From: Comamonadaceae bacterium
GTDB lineage: Bacteria > Pseudomonadota > Gammaproteobacteria > Burkholderiales > Burkholderiaceae_C
DNA length: 46,301 nt
NCBI GenBank assembly: GCA_947373605.1
Contig: CANBYM010000009.1
Coordinates: 1 to 46,301 of the forward strand
Direction of reading: 5' to 3'
A program made the translations under genes and the position numbers. Below the pieces are notes generated by a model that saw only the letters and a program-made list of their open reading frames with translations, was not told the DNA's origin and did not search any database. Of the stretch, positions 19,552-30,489 are shown piece after piece. The number at the start of each line of letters is the position of its first letter. Position 1 is the stretch's first letter.

Positions 19552-22500
19552 TTTTGTACCTCTAATCCAACTTCAGCAGTCTGTATCCACTTGCTGACAC
19601 CTTCGAAATCGAAACCATCTAACAATGCCTGCAGCCTTGCCAAGTCTGCGTGGGGCAACAACTGCTCCAAAGACGGTAAATGTTGCTCAACTTGGGACGG
19701 GTCATCGGTATCGACGGCGACCCGCATTTGTGCCAACAAGGCCCGCCGGGCACCGGCCTGATCAGATTTATTGGCGTGTACCAGTGGAATTCCTGCAGTC
19801 AGCACTTTTAATGTTGCATCCACCGCAGGCTGATGTGACTGCAAATAGTCTTCGACAACCCCTACCGTCGCCTGAAGCACGCCCTGCAATTCCTGAATCC
19901 GAACTGCAATTTGCTCCGGTGCGTTGTTTGATTGCGCCGACACTTCGATGGTGGCCGCCAATGCCATGCAGCGCTCCAGCGACAACGCTCCCGCAGCACC
20001 ACGCAGTTTGTGCGACACGTTGACCATTTCCCGTGTACTTCCCGCTGCCAGCAGTTCAAGCAACTGCGTTCCATCTGCGCCATGCTCTTGCAGAAAGGTA
20101 TTCAAATGGCGTATCAGTGTTTCGGTGCGACGCCATTTGCGTTGTGCTCCATCTACATCGAAAAGAAGTTTGTCGTCCCAGTGGTTACCGCCTTGTGCCA
20201 CCGAGGTCGCGGGCGGGGCACCAGCGAGAAGCATGCCGGACCTTTGCGGCGCTAGGGCGCCGGTCGCACGGTCCTGCACCAGTTGCACGATGGTGTCCAG
20301 CAATTGGTCCACGTCAAATGGCTTGGGCACAAAGGCGTCCATGCCACGCTGCAGCGCCATTTCGTGCTGGTTCTTGAGCGCGCCGGCGGTAAGTGCAATC
20401 ACTGGCAGGTGCTTGAGTGAGGGGTGCAGCCGGATCTGGCGCGTGGCTTCATAGCCGTCCATCACGGGCATCTGCACATCCATCAGCACGATGTCGTAGT
20501 TTGTGGATCCACTGCTGAGGCGAATAAGCGCTTCGGCGCCGTCACGGGCTATGTCCACCAACGCACCTTCACCCACCAAAATATCCAGCGCAACGTCGCG
20601 GTTGATCTCGCTGTCATCGACCACCATCACGCGGATACCGGCCAACCGCTGTCCCACACTTTGCGTATAAAGGCGCGGTGTCAGCAGACCATGGTGCGAT
20701 TTGGCCTCCACGACGGCATTGAACATTGAAGACGCCGTCATTGGCTTGGATGCCACCACGTCAGCAAAGCGGCTAAGGGGATCGTCCATTAGGTCGTCAC
20801 GATCGTATGAAGTTACCATCACTACTGCTGGCACGATAGCCCCCTGCAAAGAAGGAATCAGTTGCTCAAGCGTTTGCAAGCCATTGAGCCCAGGCATGCG
20901 CCAATCCACCAACAATGCGTCATAGCTGGGTTGCGGGCTACGGCGGTACAACTCCAGCGCCTGCTCGCCACTCTCCACCACGTCCACACTCCAACCCAGC
21001 GAGCGCCCGGCTTCCTGCAACACCATCCGGGCCGTTTCGTTGTCGTCCACCACCAGCACACACTGGTGCGACAGTTCGGGCGTGGCATTGCGGGTGGGTT
21101 CGCTCCCGGCAAACTCCAATATGAAGGAGAACTGGCTGCCCACGCCCGGTTCGCTTTGAACCTGCAGCGTGCCACCCATAAGTTGCACCAATTGGTTGCT
21201 GATGGTCAGACCTAGGCCGGTGCCACCAAAGGTGCGCGTGGTGGAGCTGTCTGCCTGCGAAAAGGGTTGGAAGATACGTTCCAGCTTGTCCGCAGGAATA
21301 CCTACGCCGGTGTCTCGGACCACAAAGCGCAGGCAATGCCGGTCTGCTGCGGTTGCTGGCATTTTTTCCATCGCCAGTACCACTTCGCCCTGATGGGTGA
21401 ACTTGACGGCATTGCTGGCCAGATTGAGCAGCACCTGTCCTAGACGCAGTGGGTCGCCTCGCAGGTAGTCGGCATCCACGGGCACGCTGGCAATCGCGAC
21501 CTCCAGGTTCTTCTTGCCCACTGCAGCCGACAGAATGCCGGCCAGGTTGTCCAGAATGTCCGAGAGCCGGAACGGCACTTCTTCAATCTGCAGATGCTTT
21601 GACTCGATTTTGGAGAAGTCCAGTATGTCGTTGATGATGCCCAAAAGCGACTTGCCCGAGCTGTTGATCTTGTGCGCCATGGCGCGCACGGTGGGGCTCA
21701 GGTCATGCTTATCCATCAGATAGGCCAAGCCCAAAATTCCGTTGAGCGGCGTGCGAATCTCATGGCTCATATTGGCCAGAAACTCCGACTTGGCGGTATT
21801 GGCATGCACAGCAATTTCCATAGCCCGGGTCAGGTCTATAGAGCGCTCCGCCACTTGCGACTCCAGGGTGGTGTTGAGCTGCTGCAACTCTGAGGTGCGC
21901 TCGGACACCTGTGCTTCCAGCGAGGCATTGGCTTGCAGCACACGCTCCTGGGCCAGTTTGATATCGGTGATATCGCGGTTGGTACCCACCATCTGAACCG
22001 CTTCACCCTTGTCGTTGTGCTCCAAAATGCCGGCGGCCTGTACGTACCGGATGTTGCCGTTGTCTTGAAGGATGCGGAACTCCACTTTGTATTCATCCGT
22101 TCCAGCAATATGACCGTGCAGCTTCGCAGTGGCAAGGGCCACATCGTCCGGGTGCACTCTGGATTTCCAGTAGTCGTAAAACAACTTGCTGTCGGCCAAA
22201 TCCTCGGGAGCGCCGTAGATTTCCAACATGCGCTTGTCCCACGTCAGACTATTGTTGGCAAGGTCCAGTACCCAGATGCCCAGGCCCGAGGATTCAAGTG
22301 CCATCTCCAGCCGAGCATAGGTGGAGTGCAGTTGGGTCTCGAGTTGGTGACGCTTGGAAATATCCACCACAGACGCCAGCGTAAACATGCCATCGGGTGT
22401 TTCTATAGGGTTGAGCGCGATTTCGATCAACACCTCGCTGCCGTTCTTGCGCACGCCGTGAAGCGTCTTACCCTCACCCATGGTCCGAATATTGGGTGCG

Positions 22501-24092
22501 GCACTGTAACCCTGGACCAGATCAGGGTGGTGAGCGCGAAATCGCAAGGGCACTAGACTGCTGATCGGTTTGCCTAACAGTTCTGCGCGCTCGTAGCCGA
22601 ATAACACCTCAGTCTGTTGATTGACTAGGGTAATCTGTTGCGCCTGATTGACTAGGAGCATGGCGCTGGGAGCAGCCTCCACGGCCAGCCTGAACAACTG
22701 CTCATTACGTTTTTGCTGGGTGATGTCGCGCAGCGTCTTGGCTGCACCAATAATCTGGCCCTTGTTATCGCGAATCGGTGACAAGGAGACAGAGACGTCT
22801 ATTTTTGCGCCAAGGCGGGTGTGGCGCACCGTAGAAAAGTGCGGCACCAGTTCGCCGCGCCCTATGCGGGTAAAAAAGTCACGGTCTTCCTGCGCCAGTT
22901 CCTCCGGCACGATCAAATCAATCAGGCTTCTGCCGAGAGCATCTTTTTCCCGGTAGCCGAAAATTGCTTCAGCGGCCTTGTTCCAACTGCTCACCTGCCC
23001 ATTCAGGTCAGCGCCGATGATGGCGTCAGTGGAGCTGTCAATAATGGCCGCCAGGCGGCTTTGCGAGATGGAGGAAATTTCGTGCCGCACGCGGTTGCGC
23101 ATCGCAAAATACACCACTGACGCAAGCAGGAAAAACAGAGTGGCTATGCCCATCGCCACCTGCTGAGGGGCCAATACGTTGCCGGGCAGAAACTGCGGTT
23201 TCGCTCTGGTTTCAATTAACCATTCGCGTTCAAAAACCGTTATGCGCATGGAACTCGACAGTGGATTTTTGTCCAAGCTGTTGAAGTCCGGGCCGCTGTA
23301 AATTTGCGCGGGTGCGCTGGCATCCGTAATGTCCGTCAGCTGGACCGATATTTCGGGCCCACCCAGGCCCAGGTACTTCAGCAAGTCCCTGATCACCAGC
23401 GGGTAATAGCACCAGCCAACATTCGCGCTGCTGCGCGGCGCGGCGGTGTCCAGTGGCATGCCCTTGCCAAACACCGGGAGCAGCAGCATGAAGGAGGGCA
23501 TGGGCTCTCCGGCGGAACCCACCATGATGATAGGCGCAGTCAGCGTGGCCTTGCCGGATTCAATAGCATGTTCGGCAGCCTTGCGTCGGTTAGGCTCTGA
23601 GGCCAGATCCAGTCCGATGGCGGAGTAATTGCTGTCCTGCGGCTCAATGTATTGAATCAGGTAGCGGTCACCGGGATGCGGGGCAAACTGCCGCACGGCA
23701 AAGTCAGGCACGCCGTCCCGACGTGCCGAATTGACGAATTCAGCCTCCTGGGCTGCAGCCACGCGCCTGACAAAACCTACCCCCGCAACACCCGGAAATT
23801 CGCGCTCGGTATCCCGTGAATTTGCATAGTCAGCAAAGCGCGCCCTGGTGGTCTGCGCCATGCCTGCGGCAGAAAATGCCCCACACGCGCCTAGTAACCC
23901 AAAGCGGTAGTTTTCAAACTTGGCTACAAAAGTGTTGCCGAAATCTTGGGTGAAATGCTCAAACCGGAGTTGCCGGGCCAGCGCATTTTCGTTTTGCTGC
24001 CAGGCGGCACCCATGCCCGCAGCCAGCAAACCCAAAGCCACAATGGCCAGACTCACCATGCGCGCCGAGCCGATTAAAAAAGAAGATTTCAC
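19548..24092 (-). CDS. Hybrid sensor histidine kinase: TM-CHASE-multiple PAS-HisKA-HATPase-REC-REC-Hpt
   Basis: 1514 aa. CHASE-like N-terminus ([13 protein letters not shown]), PAS repeats ([29 protein letters not shown]), [45 protein letters not shown], Hpt [11 protein letters not shown]. Confidence 0.95.
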   Translation of the reverse strand: MKSSFLIGSARMVSLAIVALGLLAAGMGAAWQQNENALARQLRFEHFTQDFGNTFVAKFENYRFGLLGACGAFSAAGMAQTTRARFADYANSRDTEREFPGVAGVGFVRRVAAAQEAEFVNSARRDGVPDFAVRQFAPHPGDRYLIQYIEPQDSNYSAIGLDLASEPNRRKAAEHAIESGKATLTAPIIMVGSAGEPMPSFMLLLPVFGKGMPLDTAAPRSSANVGWCYYPLVIRDLLKYLGLGGPEISVQLTDITDASAPAQIYSGPDFNSLDKNPLSSSMRITVFEREWLIETRAKPQFLPGNVLAPQQVAMGIATLFFLLASVVYFAMRNRVRHEISSISQSRLAAIIDSSTDAIIGADLNGQVSSWNKAAEAIFGYREKDALGRSLIDLIVPEELAQEDRDFFTRIGRGELVPHFSTVRHTRLGAKIDVSVSLSPIRDNKGQIIGAAKTLRDITQQKRNEQLFRLAVEAAPSAMLLVNQAQQITLVNQQTEVLFGYERAELLGKPISSLVPLRFRAHHPDLVQGYSAAPNIRTMGEGKTLHGVRKNGSEVLIEIALNPIETPDGMFTLASVVDISKRHQLETQLHSTYARLEMALESSGLGIWVLDLANNSLTWDKRMLEIYGAPEDLADSKLFYDYWKSRVHPDDVALATAKLHGHIAGTDEYKVEFRILQDNGNIRYVQAAGILEHNDKGEAVQMVGTNRDITDIKLAQERVLQANASLEAQVSERTSELQQLNTTLESQVAERSIDLTRAMEIAVHANTAKSEFLANMSHEIRTPLNGILGLAYLMDKHDLSPTVRAMAHKINSSGKSLLGIINDILDFSKIESKHLQIEEVPFRLSDILDNLAGILSAAVGKKNLEVAIASVPVDADYLRGDPLRLGQVLLNLASNAVKFTHQGEVVLAMEKMPATAADRHCLRFVVRDTGVGIPADKLERIFQPFSQADSSTTRTFGGTGLGLTISNQLVQLMGGTLQVQSEPGVGSQFSFILEFAGSEPTRNATPELSHQCVLVVDDNETARMVLQEAGRSLGWSVDVVESGEQALELYRRSPQPSYDALLVDWRMPGLNGLQTLEQLIPSLQGAIVPAVVMVTSYDRDDLMDDPLSRFADVVASKPMTASSMFNAVVEAKSHHGLLTPRLYTQSVGQRLAGIRVMVVDDSEINRDVALDILVGEGALVDIARDGAEALIRLSSGSTNYDIVLMDVQMPVMDGYEATRQIRLHPSLKHLPVIALTAGALKNQHEMALQRGMDAFVPKPFDVDQLLDTIVQLVQDRATGALAPQRSGMLLAGAPPATSVAQGGNHWDDKLLFDVDGAQRKWRRTETLIRHLNTFLQEHGADGTQLLELLAAGSTREMVNVSHKLRGAAGALSLERCMALAATIEVSAQSNNAPEQIAVRIQELQGVLQATVGVVEDYLQSHQPAVDATLKVLTAGIPLVHANKSDQAGARRALLAQMRVAVDTDDPSQVEQHLPSLEQLLPHADLARLQALLDGFDFEGVSKWIQTAEVGLEVQK

Positions 24093-24172
24093 GGATAAGC
24101 GTGCCAGCAGGCCCAGAATATTATTTGTAGCTACAAGTTTACTAAATCCATTAAATTTGGTTAGCCGCTATT

Positions 24173-24193
24173 AACCATAAATTGGTTATGGTT
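24173..24193. promoter_or_regulatory. Inverted repeat, candidate operator upstream of hybrid kinase operon
   Basis: AACCATAA-ATTGG-TTATGGTT, perfect 8-bp arms, about 80 bp upstream of the start codon at 24092. Confidence 0.35.
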
Positions 24194-24248
24194 TTGTGGG
24201 CGCTAAGATGATTTAGCAGTGTCAATCTGACACGGTCGATGTCAAATT

Positions 24249-24267
24249 TTCCTTCGACAGGAAGGAA
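24249..24267 (-). terminator. Stem-loop directly after the MarR gene stop
   Basis: TTCCTTC-CTGTC-GAAGGAA on the minus strand followed by AATTT, abutting the stop codon at 24268. Confidence 0.35.
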
Positions 24268-24723
24268 TCAGATTGAGCTGGTGTCTTGATGCGCGCGGAG
24301 CTTTATCAAGCAGGCATCCAACACGTGGTGCAATTCCTGCGCCAGGCCCTCACCGAGCGCTTCAGTCATACTTTGCTGGGCCACTAACCAATGCTCATGT
24401 GCTTGTTCCTGCGCCTTTTTCCCGCTTTCTGTGAGTGCCACCAAGTGCACCCGTGAATCCTGCCCCGCGGTCACAGTGATCCAGCCGCTAGCGAGCACCA
24501 CCCGCATGTTGCGGGTGAGCGTGGACGCATCCAGGCCAAGCAGGGCGGCCAATTCGCCGGTTGCAATGGGCCCCCGATTGAGCACGTGGGTCAGCAAAGA
24601 ATACTGTGTAGTTTTCATTCCTGCGCGGGCGAGCTTCTTGTCATACACGCGGGCGATGTGGCGCGCCAGTTGCTTGGTTCGAAAGCTGGTGCAGTTCTTT
24701 GAATCGGCCAATGGTCTTAACAT
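24268..24723 (-). CDS. MarR-family transcriptional regulator
   Basis: wHTH: AGMKTTQYSLLTHVLNRGPIATGELAALLGLDASTLTRNMRVVLASGWITVTAGQDSRVHLVALTESGKK. Start may be 24762 or 24723. Confidence 0.9.
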   Translation of the reverse strand: MLRPLADSKNCTSFRTKQLARHIARVYDKKLARAGMKTTQYSLLTHVLNRGPIATGELAALLGLDASTLTRNMRVVLASGWITVTAGQDSRVHLVALTESGKKAQEQAHEHWLVAQQSMTEALGEGLAQELHHVLDACLIKLRAHQDTSSI

Positions 24724-25172
24724 CGCGTAACTTACTTTGGTGTTTGTTATGTAAGGCTGCATGTATCACACGCAGCACGGTACAACTTCCCGACGGATTT
24801 GAGTAGCTTAACGGAGTTGTACTGGGCAACCAGGAAGTTGCTACTACTGTACAGCAGCACACAGCCTTAAAGCTGCCCGTCGGTCCCTGGTTCCAATGAA
24901 AGCTATGTGGCAAGTTGATCGTAAACCGCTGCACCTGCTTTCATCCTTTTGCTGCCAGCTAAATCTAAATACCGATTGACGGTTTCTGGTCGACAGCGGG
25001 TGCAGCGAATCACAATTGCACAGCCAGTTAACAGTCATTCAAACCGCCAAAACACAAATATGAATGTCTTCTTTAGGGCAGTCAAAAACCACGTTAGCCG
25101 GGCCCGCATCGACCAAAAGGCGACGGCCAAGGCAACTTGAACAAACGGTCAGCATCATTTCAGGGGGTTGAT

Positions 25173-25592
25173 ATGCCACAGGCATTCCAAAGATCACCCT
25201 ACTTGGCGGCGGCAGGCAAGATGGGAGTCATTACGCTAACTTTGGTGGTGGACTATGGAACCTTCATCAATTCGGGAGATACGACCAAGTTCAACGCGAA
25301 GATGGAGGTGGGATTTAACCTTGGTGTGACGGCTCAATCGGGCAATTTTTCTGACACAGCAACGCTCCTTGAATACTGGGGCCCGGACTCGGGCGGGTTC
25401 ACAGCGTTGGCGGTGGTAACCGCTCCGCTGGTGTCTGACATTGAATTTGGCAAGCTGGATAACGGCGGCAACGGCGAAGGCAATGTGTCGGTAAAGGCTG
25501 ACTCCGTGCAATTTGAAAAGGCTGCCGCAGAAGTAACCCAAGCAGCCAATGCAAAACTAATCGAAATATTCACCAGGTCTGCGTCGAATTGA
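25173..25592 (+). CDS. Hypothetical protein, no family recognised
   Basis: 139 aa from MPQAFQRSPYLAAAGKMGVITLTLVVDYG..., with strong SD (CAGGGGGTTGAT) upstream of ATG 25173. Confidence 0.6.
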   Translation: MPQAFQRSPYLAAAGKMGVITLTLVVDYGTFINSGDTTKFNAKMEVGFNLGVTAQSGNFSDTATLLEYWGPDSGGFTALAVVTAPLVSDIEFGKLDNGGNGEGNVSVKADSVQFEKAAAEVTQAANAKLIEIFTRSASN

Positions 25593-25643
25593 ATTGCGGA
25601 GCAAGTGGGTTCGCTGGATGCATGGGTACTTGGCATCCGAAAA

Positions 25644-27683
25644 TCAGCTGCGCTTGGCCACCAAAGTCAGGATGTCATAACTCGCCACCAGTTCACCCAA
25701 CTGATTGGTAACCTCCACATCCCACGCCACCACGCCCTGCCCGACGCCATTGGAATCTACCTTCTTGCGATCGATCTTGCGCTTGGCAGTAAGCCGCGCC
25801 TGAATCGTGTCACCGATGCCTACCGGCTTGACGAAGCGCAACGTATCCAAGCCATAGTTCGCCAATACCGGCCCCGGCGCCGGAGACACAAACAGACCAG
25901 CGGCGGCGGAGAGCACGAAATAGCCGTGCGCAATGCGTTTACCAAACGGTGAGTCTTTGGCCGCCACTTCGTCGAAGTGCATATAAAAGTAGTCGCCCGA
26001 AATGCCGCCGAAGGCCACGATGTCGGCCTCGCCCACTGTGCGGCGGTGCGTCAACAAAGAGTCGCCAATCTTCAGGTCTTCAAAATGGCTGCGAAAAGGA
26101 TGCACCACGGTGTTGTTGACCTTGGCACCGCGCACATGCTCGCCGGTGACGGCAGATAGCATGGTTGGGGAGCCTTGCAACGCGGCGCGTTGCAGGTAGT
26201 GTTTGACGGCGCGCAGGCCGCCGAGTTCTTCGCCGCCACCGGCGCGCCCCGGGCCGCCATGCTTGAGCGTGGGCAGCGGTGAGCCGTGGCCCGTGGACTC
26301 TACTGCGGACTCGCGGTCCAGAATGTGCAATCGGCCGTGCCATGCGGCCATGGTGGGAATGGCTTTGGCGGCGACGGCTGTGTCGTGCGTGACCAGTGTG
26401 GCAACCAGACTGCCCTGGCCGCGCGCGGCCAGGGCCAGCGCCTCATCCAGATCTTCATAGGCCATGACGGTGCTGACCGGGCCGAAGGCTTCAATGTTGT
26501 GCACCGAATCCACGTCCATCGGCTTGCGGCAGGCCAGCAACGTGGGCGCCACAAACGCGCCACCTTCAGTGCCGGCACCCGTCCAATCAGTCTTGCCGCT
26601 GAACGCCAACTCGGCGTCCTTGCACAAGAGCGCAATGCGCTCGACCACATCGGCCTGTTGCGCATGCGAAGCCAGCGGCCCCATGCGCACACCGTCCACA
26701 CCGGGGTCGCCCACCGTGGCCTTGGCCAGGCGCGCGGCGAGTAGCTCGCACACAGCGTCCATGTGTTTGGCGGGCACAATGGCGCGGCGAATGGCGGTGC
26801 ACTTCTGGCCGGCCTTGACCGTCATCTCGCGCGCCACTTCTTTCACAAACAGATCAAACTCTTCGTCGTCCGGGCTCACATCGGGCGCGAGGATGGCGCA
26901 ATTGAGCGAGTCCGCTTCGGCATTAAACGGCACCGAGTTCGCCACCAGATTAGGGTGCACGCGCAGGCGCGCTGCGGTGTCGGCCGAACCGGTGAAGGTA
27001 ACCACATCGGCACCATTCAAGCGGTCCAGCAAATCGCCGGTGCCGCCAATTACCAGTTGCAAACTGCCTTCGGGCAGGATGCCCGACTGCACGATGAGGC
27101 GCATGGCCGCTTCCGTCAGGTAGCTGGTGGCACTGGCCGGTTTACCGATGCAAGGCATGCCCGCCAGAAAGCTGGGCGCAAATTTTTCCAGCAAGCCCCA
27201 CACCGGGAAGTTGAAGGCGTTGATATGCACTGCCACACCACCGCGCGGCACGAGGACGTGGGTGCCCGCGAAACCGCCCTTTTTACCTAGCGGGAACGCC
27301 GGGCCTTCGTGCACCAAATTGCCCGAGGGCAACTCATTGCTGCCGATGGATGCATAGGCATACAAGGTGCCTGCGCCGCCATCAATGTCGATCCAACTGT
27401 CCACCTTGGTGGCGCCGGTATGCGCGGACACGGCGTACAACTGCTCTTTGTGTTCCAGCAGGTATTTGGCCAGTGCCTTAAGGCGCTGGGCACGCTCTTG
27501 AAAATCCATCGCCATGAGGGCGGGAAGCCCTTTGCGGCGCGCGTGCTCCACGGCCTCGCCGAAGTCCAAGCTTTCCGCATGGGTGTTAGCCACGGTGGCT
27601 CCGTTGACGGCGCTGCGCAATGCAGACGCAGCTTGCGTGCCTTGCCATCGTCCACCGATATAGCTTTGAAGTGTTTGTGCCAT
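25644..27683 (-). CDS. paaZ: PaaZ: bifunctional oxepin-CoA hydrolase / 3-oxo-5,6-dehydrosuberyl-CoA semialdehyde dehydrogenase
   Basis: ALDH domain (LQSYIGGRWQG...VTFTGSADTAARLR...GQKCTAIRRAIVP) fused to a C-terminal MaoC-like hydratase (HRRTVGEADIVAFGGISGDYFYMHFDE). Confidence 0.95.
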   Translation of the reverse strand: MAQTLQSYIGGRWQGTQAASALRSAVNGATVANTHAESLDFGEAVEHARRKGLPALMAMDFQERAQRLKALAKYLLEHKEQLYAVSAHTGATKVDSWIDIDGGAGTLYAYASIGSNELPSGNLVHEGPAFPLGKKGGFAGTHVLVPRGGVAVHINAFNFPVWGLLEKFAPSFLAGMPCIGKPASATSYLTEAAMRLIVQSGILPEGSLQLVIGGTGDLLDRLNGADVVTFTGSADTAARLRVHPNLVANSVPFNAEADSLNCAILAPDVSPDDEEFDLFVKEVAREMTVKAGQKCTAIRRAIVPAKHMDAVCELLAARLAKATVGDPGVDGVRMGPLASHAQQADVVERIALLCKDAELAFSGKTDWTGAGTEGGAFVAPTLLACRKPMDVDSVHNIEAFGPVSTVMAYEDLDEALALAARGQGSLVATLVTHDTAVAAKAIPTMAAWHGRLHILDRESAVESTGHGSPLPTLKHGGPGRAGGGEELGGLRAVKHYLQRAALQGSPTMLSAVTGEHVRGAKVNNTVVHPFRSHFEDLKIGDSLLTHRRTVGEADIVAFGGISGDYFYMHFDEVAAKDSPFGKRIAHGYFVLSAAAGLFVSPAPGPVLANYGLDTLRFVKPVGIGDTIQARLTAKRKIDRKKVDSNGVGQGVVAWDVEVTNQLGELVASYDILTLVAKRS

Positions 27684-27709
27684 AGAAGTTCTTAAAAAAG
27701 TGAATGGAT

Positions 27710-28813
27710 TTAGCGTTCGTCAAAGCTGATGGTCACATCTTCAGAGGTGGGACGCGACTGGCAGGAGAGCACAAAGCCCTTTTCAGTTTCCCAAGTTTCG
27801 AGGCCGAAGTTTTTGTCCATCGCCACAGTGCCGTTCATCACCTTGCAGCGGCAGGTGGCACATACGCCGCCCTTGCAGGAAAACGGCAGGTCCAGGCCCG
27901 CGGTCATGGCCACGTCGAGCACATGTTCATCGGGGTTCATGTGGAGTGCGTGGGCCTTGCCGTCCAGCACCACGGTCAACACAACTTGCCCGCCGGAGGG
28001 GAGTTTGAGCTTGGCCACAGAGGCCTTGCGCGCTTCGGGCGTGAGTGCTTCCAGCACTGGCGAAGTGAATCGCTCGGTGCGAATGTTGGCGGCGGGCAAA
28101 CCGGCTTCCAGCAAGGCTTTTTCGGTGACTTCAATCATCACCTCCGGGCCGCAGATGAACACCTCGCCCATGCTGGCTACGGGCAGCAAGGTGTCAATGA
28201 TGGAGCGCACTTTCTCCGCATCGATACGACCTTGCAGCAGGTCCACTTCCTGCGCCTGCCGCGAGAAGATGTGGATCAACGTGAGTCGGTCTGCAAAGCG
28301 GTCTTTGAGGTCTTGCAAGGCTTCATTGAACATGACCGAGTTCATGCTGCGGTTACCGTACACCAGTGTGAACTTGGACTCGGGCTGGTCTTCAAGCGTG
28401 CTGGCCATGATGGACAAAATGGGTGTGATGCCCGAGCCCGCTGCAAAGGCCACGCGGTGCAGCGCGCGCGGGCGCTTGGACACAAAGCGACCTTCAGGTG
28501 GCATAACTGCAAGCGTGTCGCCGGCCTTCAGGTTGGCCGCCGCCCAGTTGGAAAACACGCCACCCTCCATGGGACGGATTCCCACCACCAACTCGCGCCT
28601 GGCCTTGAGGTAACCATGGGTAGAACAGATAGAGTAGCTGCGCCGTACGTCGGCACCATCAATCTGGCTACGCAAGGTGAGATACTGGCCGGGCACGAAG
28701 TCAAAGCGCTCCAACAAAGTATCGGGCACGCTGAAGGCAATGGCCACCGATCCGGCAGCCTCGGGGCTGACCCGCGCAACGCGCAAATCATGGAAACGGG
28801 GAATTGCAGTCAT
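27710..28813 (-). CDS. paaE: PaaE: phenylacetyl-CoA epoxidase reductase component (FNR-like + 2Fe-2S)
   Basis: RRSYSICST, FAAGSGITPILSI, and plant-type ferredoxin motif LPFSCKGGVCATCRCKV. Start at MTAIPRFHDL. Confidence 0.93.
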   Translation of the reverse strand: MTAIPRFHDLRVARVSPEAAGSVAIAFSVPDTLLERFDFVPGQYLTLRSQIDGADVRRSYSICSTHGYLKARRELVVGIRPMEGGVFSNWAAANLKAGDTLAVMPPEGRFVSKRPRALHRVAFAAGSGITPILSIMASTLEDQPESKFTLVYGNRSMNSVMFNEALQDLKDRFADRLTLIHIFSRQAQEVDLLQGRIDAEKVRSIIDTLLPVASMGEVFICGPEVMIEVTEKALLEAGLPAANIRTERFTSPVLEALTPEARKASVAKLKLPSGGQVVLTVVLDGKAHALHMNPDEHVLDVAMTAGLDLPFSCKGGVCATCRCKVMNGTVAMDKNFGLETWETEKGFVLSCQSRPTSEDVTISFDER

Positions 28814-28826
28814 AGGGATACGTGAG

Positions 28827-29402
28827 TTAGTACGGCTTGAAGTAATCAAACGGCTCCATGCATTGCAGGCAGCGGTACAGTGCCTTGCAAGCGGTGGATC
28901 CGAAGTGGGAAATTTCGGTGGTGTTGGCAGAGCCGCATTGCGGGCAGTCCACGGTGTCGTGCACTGTCAGTCCGGACATTGTTGACCGGCGCGGCGCGAA
29001 GCGCACCACCTGTGCACCTCCTTGTGCACTGCCACTTGCAGTACAGGCGTTGCGCGCCGGCGGTGCAATACCATAGGCGCGCAGTTTTTCGTGGGCCTCC
29101 ACTGACATCCAGTCAGTGGTCCAGGCCGGTGCGAGTTGTATAACCACGGTTGCGGCAATGCCCACACTCTTGAGTGCATTGGCTACGTCGTCTTCCATCT
29201 GGCCCATGGCAGGACAGCCGCTATAGGTCGGTGTAATCACGACTTCCAACCCCCGTGCACCCTCGCGGACCTCACGCAGAATGCCCATCTCGCGCAGATT
29301 CACCGCCGGGATTTCCGGGTCGGTCACGGCCTCCAGCAAAGCCCAAATATCGGGTTGCTGTTGATGCGGCAATGGCGGCTGAATTTGCGCGGTCATGCTC
29401 AT
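28827..29402 (-). CDS. paaD: PaaD-like phenylacetate epoxidase assembly protein
   Basis: LLEAVTDPEIPAVNLREMGILREV...TPTYSGCPAM...DCPQCGSANTTEISHFGSTACKALYRCLQCMEPFDYFKPY. Confidence 0.93.
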   Translation of the reverse strand: MSMTAQIQPPLPHQQQPDIWALLEAVTDPEIPAVNLREMGILREVREGARGLEVVITPTYSGCPAMGQMEDDVANALKSVGIAATVVIQLAPAWTTDWMSVEAHEKLRAYGIAPPARNACTASGSAQGGAQVVRFAPRRSTMSGLTVHDTVDCPQCGSANTTEISHFGSTACKALYRCLQCMEPFDYFKPY

Positions 29403-29407
29403 GCCGA

Positions 29408-30193
29408 TTACCAGACGGCCTCAGGGTGCGCGCGCGCCAGGCTTTGCATTTCTGCCAGCACAAAGCCCAGGTGCTCGGAATGCACGCCCAGCTTGCCGGT
29501 GGTGAAAAAGCCTGCGCTGCTTGAGCGCTTAAGGGTTGCGGCTTGCAGAGTATCGCTAACCAAAGCGTCCCACTCGGCTTTGAACGCGCTGGCATCGACG
29601 CCCAGACCGGACTGCACTGCTGCCGACTCCATGGCGCTTGGCGTCCAGAACTCTTGCGTGAAGGGCATCAAGTAATCAAACGCGGCCTGAATGCGTGCGT
29701 GCGAATCGTCGGTGCCATCGCCCATGCGCAACACCCAGTCGTGCGCATGGCGCAGGTGGTACTGCACTTCTTTGAGCGACTTGGCAGCGATGGCAGCCAA
29801 TTGCGCATCGGTAGACGCCTGCAGCGCGGACCAGACCTGCTCCATGAGCGCGCTGTATAAAAAGTTGCGCGCAATAGTTACCGCATAGTCTCTGTCGCCG
29901 CGTGCGGTGGGCAATATGGCGGTGCTGTGCGGCAGCTCTAGAAGTGTGTAGTTTTTAAACTCAGGCACATCGCGGAAATAGGCCAGCAGGTCTTCGCTGC
30001 TCTTGCCGTCTTTGCGCAACACTGCCACATGCTGGTACAGCATGCGGGCCTGACCGATCAGGTCCAGACTATTGTTGGCCAGTGCAAGGTCTTCTTCCAG
30101 AATGGGTCCGTGGCCACACCACTCGGCATTGCGTTGCCCGAGGATCAGTGCGTTGTCGGCTAAAAGAAGCAGGTAGTCGTGGTTGGCAGCCAT
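29408..30193 (-). CDS. paaC: PaaC: phenylacetyl-CoA epoxidase subunit
   Basis: LADNALILGQRNAEWCGHGPILEEDLALANNSLDLIGQARMLYQH, located between paaB and paaD. Confidence 0.94.
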   Translation of the reverse strand: MAANHDYLLLLADNALILGQRNAEWCGHGPILEEDLALANNSLDLIGQARMLYQHVAVLRKDGKSSEDLLAYFRDVPEFKNYTLLELPHSTAILPTARGDRDYAVTIARNFLYSALMEQVWSALQASTDAQLAAIAAKSLKEVQYHLRHAHDWVLRMGDGTDDSHARIQAAFDYLMPFTQEFWTPSAMESAAVQSGLGVDASAFKAEWDALVSDTLQAATLKRSSSAGFFTTGKLGVHSEHLGFVLAEMQSLARAHPEAVW

Positions 30194-30489
30194 TACATGT
30201 GCCCCACTTCGTCGGGGATCTCATAAAACGTGGGGTGGCGGTAAATTTTGTCGGCTGCTGGTTCAAACATCGCGTCCTTGTCTTCCGGCGCGCTGGCTGT
30301 GATGAGCTTGGAGGGCACCACCCAGATGCTCACGCCTTCCTGGCGACGGGTGTACACATCGCGGGCCATTTGCAGGGCGTGCTGCGCGTCGGACGCATGC
30401 AGGCTGCCACAGTGCTTGTGTTCCAGTCCTTGCTTGCTGCGAACGAATACTTCCCAGAGGGGCCAGTCTTTCAGTGCAGGGGTACTCAT
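30193..30489 (-). CDS. paaB: PaaB: phenylacetyl-CoA epoxidase subunit
   Basis: [58 protein letters not shown]. Start at 30489 overlaps the paaA stop (ATGA). Confidence 0.94.
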   Translation of the reverse strand: MSTPALKDWPLWEVFVRSKQGLEHKHCGSLHASDAQHALQMARDVYTRRQEGVSIWVVPSKLITASAPEDKDAMFEPAADKIYRHPTFYEIPDEVGHM

